Assembly: GCA_963666575.2 (NCBI GenBank)
Contig: CAXXYG010000011.1
Coordinates: forward strand, 1 to 64,000
DNA from: JABMQB01 sp963666575
Lineage (GTDB): Bacteria; Bacteroidota; Bacteroidia; Bacteroidales; Prolixibacteraceae
Direction of reading: 5' to 3'
DNA: 64,000 nucleotides
Below the pieces are notes generated by a model. It did no database searches. It saw only the letters and a program-made list of their open reading frames with translations, and had not been told where the DNA came from. Below, in pieces: positions 62,090 to 64,000 of the stretch. Made by a program: the position numbers and the translations under genes. The first letter of the stretch is position 1; each line of letters begins with the position of its first letter.

Positions 62090-62779
62090 ATGGAACTAAA
62101 AAAATCACCAAAGGCTGACCTTGAAAACAAAAGGTCCACATTTTTATTGATTGGTTTGGTTGTTGCATTAGGAATGGTATTAATTTCGTTTGAGTGGAAA
62201 ACCAAACCCAATCAATCTGCTTCGTTAGGTACCTTAATGATTACTGATATCGAAGAAGAAATAATTCCTGTTACTCGAGAAGAGGAAATTAAACCACCTC
62301 CACCTCCGCCACCTCCCAAAGTAATTGATGTTATTAACATTGTTGACGATGATGTTGAAATTATTGATGAACTTGAAATTGCAGATTCGGAGGCCGACGA
62401 TGAAACTATTATTGACATTTCTCCGGTATTATTAGTTGAAGAAGAGGAGGAAGAAGATGTTAATAAAGTGTTTTTATTTGTTGAACAACAACCTGAATTT
62501 CCGGGAGGGAACAAAGCATTGTATTCGTACATCAATAATACAGTACGTTACCCTGTTATTGCTCAGGAAAATGGCATTCAAGGAAAAGTATATGTCAAAT
62601 TTGTTGTCGACGAGAATGGCGATGTATCCAATGCCGAAATCTTACGAGGAGTTGACCCTTCGCTTAATAAAGAAGCATTGCGGGTAATTACCAGCTTACC
62701 GAAATTCAGGCCCGGACGGCAAGGAGGAAGGCATGTTAAGGTATTTTATAATTCAGTAATAAACTTTACATTACAATAA
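62090..62779 (+). CDS. tonB: Energy transducer TonB
   Basis: This 229-residue protein has the full TonB layout: a short cytoplasmic start, an inner-membrane anchor (FLLIGLVVALGMVLISF), a spacer with a PPPPPPPPK stretch followed by an acidic region (DEEDV-type repeats) and the TonB C-terminal domain (EFPGGNKALYSYINNT, GKVYVKFVVDENGD, SLPKFRPGRQGG). It should span the periplasm and transfer energy to TonB-dependent receptors. It shares an operator region with the BlaI/BlaR1-type pair. Confidence 0.9.
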   Translation: MELKKSPKADLENKRSTFLLIGLVVALGMVLISFEWKTKPNQSASLGTLMITDIEEEIIPVTREEEIKPPPPPPPPKVIDVINIVDDDVEIIDELEIADSEADDETIIDISPVLLVEEEEEEDVNKVFLFVEQQPEFPGGNKALYSYINNTVRYPVIAQENGIQGKVYVKFVVDENGDVSNAEILRGVDPSLNKEALRVITSLPKFRPGRQGGRHVKVFYNSVINFTLQ

Positions 62780-62789
62780 ATAGCAACAG

Positions 62790-62825
62790 AACTAAGCTGT
62801 TAGTTTTTCAACTAATGGCTTAGTT
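62790..62825. promoter_or_regulatory. blaI: Candidate BlaI operator, tandem pair before blaI
   Basis: AACTAA-GCTG-TTAGTT (62790-62805) and AACTAA-TGGC-TTAGTT (62810-62825) repeat the arrangement at 61566-61601, again with starts 20 bases apart. They lie 57 bases upstream of the BlaI gene, as expected for an autoregulated repressor. Confidence 0.85.
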
Positions 62826-62882
62826 TTTAAGGCATGGTTTTTGTTTCTGTAACAGGAATTATATGTATTAAGGAAAATCAGT

Positions 62883-63269
62883 ATGAAGGAACTAACTAAG
62901 GCAGAAGAACAGATCATGCAGATCTTGTGGGATTTGGAAAAAGCATTTGTAAAAGATATTGTTGAAAAAATGCCCCTTCCGAAACCCGCTTATAACACCG
63001 TTTCAACCATTATTCGTATTCTTGAGAAAAAAGGTTTTGTTGGGCACAATGCCTACGGGAAAACCCACGAATATTTTCCTTTGATGTTAAAAAAGGAATA
63101 TACGCGCTTGTATATGAAAAATTTTATGCGCAATTATTTTAGCGGTTCTTTTCAGGAAATGGTCTCCTTTTTTGCTAAAGAGGACAAATTGAGCCTCAAC
63201 GACCTGGATGAATTAATTGATGAAGTAAAACGCGATATTAAAACCGATAATCCTCCTGAAAATGAATAG
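62883..63269 (+). CDS. blaI: BlaI/MecI/CopY-family repressor
   Basis: This 128-residue winged-helix repressor has the family start (LTKAEEQIMQILWDLEKAFVKDIVEKM), the recognition region (PKPAYNTVSTIIRILEKKGFVG) and the HEYFPLMLKKEYT block, with a C-terminal dimerisation part. In related systems it is cut by the membrane protease next to it in response to a beta-lactam or another envelope signal. Its end overlaps the sensor gene. Candidate operators lie directly upstream of it and of the TonB-domain genes. Confidence 0.95.
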   Translation: MKELTKAEEQIMQILWDLEKAFVKDIVEKMPLPKPAYNTVSTIIRILEKKGFVGHNAYGKTHEYFPLMLKKEYTRLYMKNFMRNYFSGSFQEMVSFFAKEDKLSLNDLDELIDEVKRDIKTDNPPENE

Positions 63270-64000
63270 TGTAGTTAATTTTCTGATTGAATCAGGGATT
63301 AGCCTTTCACTTTTGTCTCTGGTTTACATAGTTTTATTACGGAAAGAAACTTTCTTCCGGGTAAACAGGTTGTTTTTACTGGCTTCAATTATTTTTTCTG
63401 TTTTATTGCCATTTCTGAAATTCAGGGTATACGAACCTCAAACAGTTTTGCTTTCTGAAATTACCGTAACTCCTTACCGCAATATGATGGAGGCTGTTAC
63501 TATTTATGGGCAGGATTTATCAGCAGGATTCGAACATATTATTTTATCAACCAACTTCATAATTTTTATTTATTCCATCGGGTTTGTATTTTTCTTTGCC
63601 CGGTTTATGTTCCGCATCGGGCAGATTATTTTTACAATCGTTAAAAATAAAGTTGTAAAACAGGCAGGGTACAAATTAGTTGAACTTCAGCCTGAAATAA
63701 GCCCGTATTCATTCCTGAATTATGTTTTTATCAGCAATCAGTTAAAAGAAACCGAAGGGTATGATAAAATGGTTATTCACGAATTGGAACACATCAGGCA
63801 AGGCCATTCGTTCGATATTGTTTTTTTGGAGATACTAAGTGTTTTTCAGTGGTTTAATCCGTTTATATGGATGCTCAAACGCGCTATCAAGGAGAACCAT
63901 GAATATTTAGCCGATCAGGCTGTATTAACATCGGGGATTAGCAAAGGCAAATATAAAAGCTTGTTGCTAAATCAATTTATGGGTGGACAGATAGTAATAG
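63262..64000 (+). CDS. blaR1: BlaR1-type M56 membrane metallopeptidase (partial)
   Basis: The ATG at 63262 overlaps the blaI stop region by 8 bases. The open frame continues without a stop to the window edge (246 residues seen). It has four predicted membrane helices and the zinc motif HELEHIRQGH (H173) followed by WFNPFIWMLKRAIKENHEYLAD, typical of the M56 family. The protease cuts the BlaI partner after signal detection. The C-terminal sensor or TonB-type part lies outside the window, so the signal cannot be told. Confidence 0.93.
   Translation, partial: MNSVVNFLIESGISLSLLSLVYIVLLRKETFFRVNRLFLLASIIFSVLLPFLKFRVYEPQTVLLSEITVTPYRNMMEAVTIYGQDLSAGFEHIILSTNFIIFIYSIGFVFFFARFMFRIGQIIFTIVKNKVVKQAGYKLVELQPEISPYSFLNYVFISNQLKETEGYDKMVIHELEHIRQGHSFDIVFLEILSVFQWFNPFIWMLKRAIKENHEYLADQAVLTSGISKGKYKSLLLNQFMGGQIVI

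Noticed and set aside
62090..62535. Antisense open frame rich in serine and glycine opposite tonB
   Set aside because: It comes from the proline and acidic repeats of the TonB spacer read backwards; no independent support.

Overview
The window looks like part of a Bacteroidota chromosome, most likely an anaerobic or facultative Bacteroidales/Marinilabiliales-type genome. The evidence is AT-rich coding sequence, starts mostly without strong Shine-Dalgarno sequences, a SusC-like TonB-dependent receptor with an N-terminal carboxypeptidase-regulatory domain, a type IX secretion sorting domain, LytS/LytTR signalling, a BatA-type vWA protein, ferredoxin-linked indolepyruvate oxidoreductase and a short DnaE. 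No rRNA, tRNA, CRISPR array or intact insertion sequence was seen.

Layout. 1-5300 is an accessory, gene-poor stretch: a broken nucleotidyltransferase, a short gene remnant, long non-coding DNA, then loosely packed small genes (DUF4440, YdeI-like, GrpB, a lipoprotein) flanked by degenerate boundary-like repeats. 5300-12000 holds a TPR protein, lspA, a TRM11-like methyltransferase and a 1284-residue secreted coiled-coil protein of unknown function. 12000-15000 is a selU-selD-lgt operon: selenophosphate is made and used for tRNA 2-selenouridine, with lgt attached. 15200-21600 holds an MFS transporter, a receptor histidine kinase, a BatA-type protein and an isoaspartyl peptidase. 21800-28200 is a self-contained module: five minus-strand genes (two mini ExbB-like proteins, a lipoprotein serine protease, an FtsX permease, a small secreted protein) divergent from a LytS/LytTR pair.

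28190-31250 is a patch of broken genes: an SDR with an in-frame stop, a TetR with one frameshift and a CotH-like lipoprotein with four. Then come a CarH/LitR-like B12-binding MerR regulator, a MazF/PemK toxin pair, PhzF, a TonB-dependent receptor, a GT-C membrane glycosyltransferase, YjbQ, iorAB, a phosphoesterase, a cupin, a Rieske protein and a T9SS-exported matrixin-like protease. sucA-sucB (44600-48590) encodes 2-oxoglutarate dehydrogenase E1/E2, but sucB is out of frame at an A-run forming a perfect A AAA AAG slippery heptamer. Then follow a glycosylasparaginase-like enzyme, a short second-type DnaE, a TPR/membrane pair, three tandem DUF8021-like lipoproteins and a four-gene run (B3/B4, acyltransferase, alcohol dehydrogenase, omega-amidase).

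The right end carries two TonB-domain genes, a BlaI repressor and a BlaR1-type sensor cut by the window edge. Five perfect AACTAA-N4-TTAGTT dyads lie in front of these genes, four of them as two tandem pairs with exactly 20-bp spacing; they are strong candidates for the BlaI operators of this locus. The other noteworthy items are the mini-ExbB/protease/FtsX/LytTR module, the CarH-like regulator, the sucB slippery site, and the fact that all nine frameshifts in the window are corrected by adding one base.
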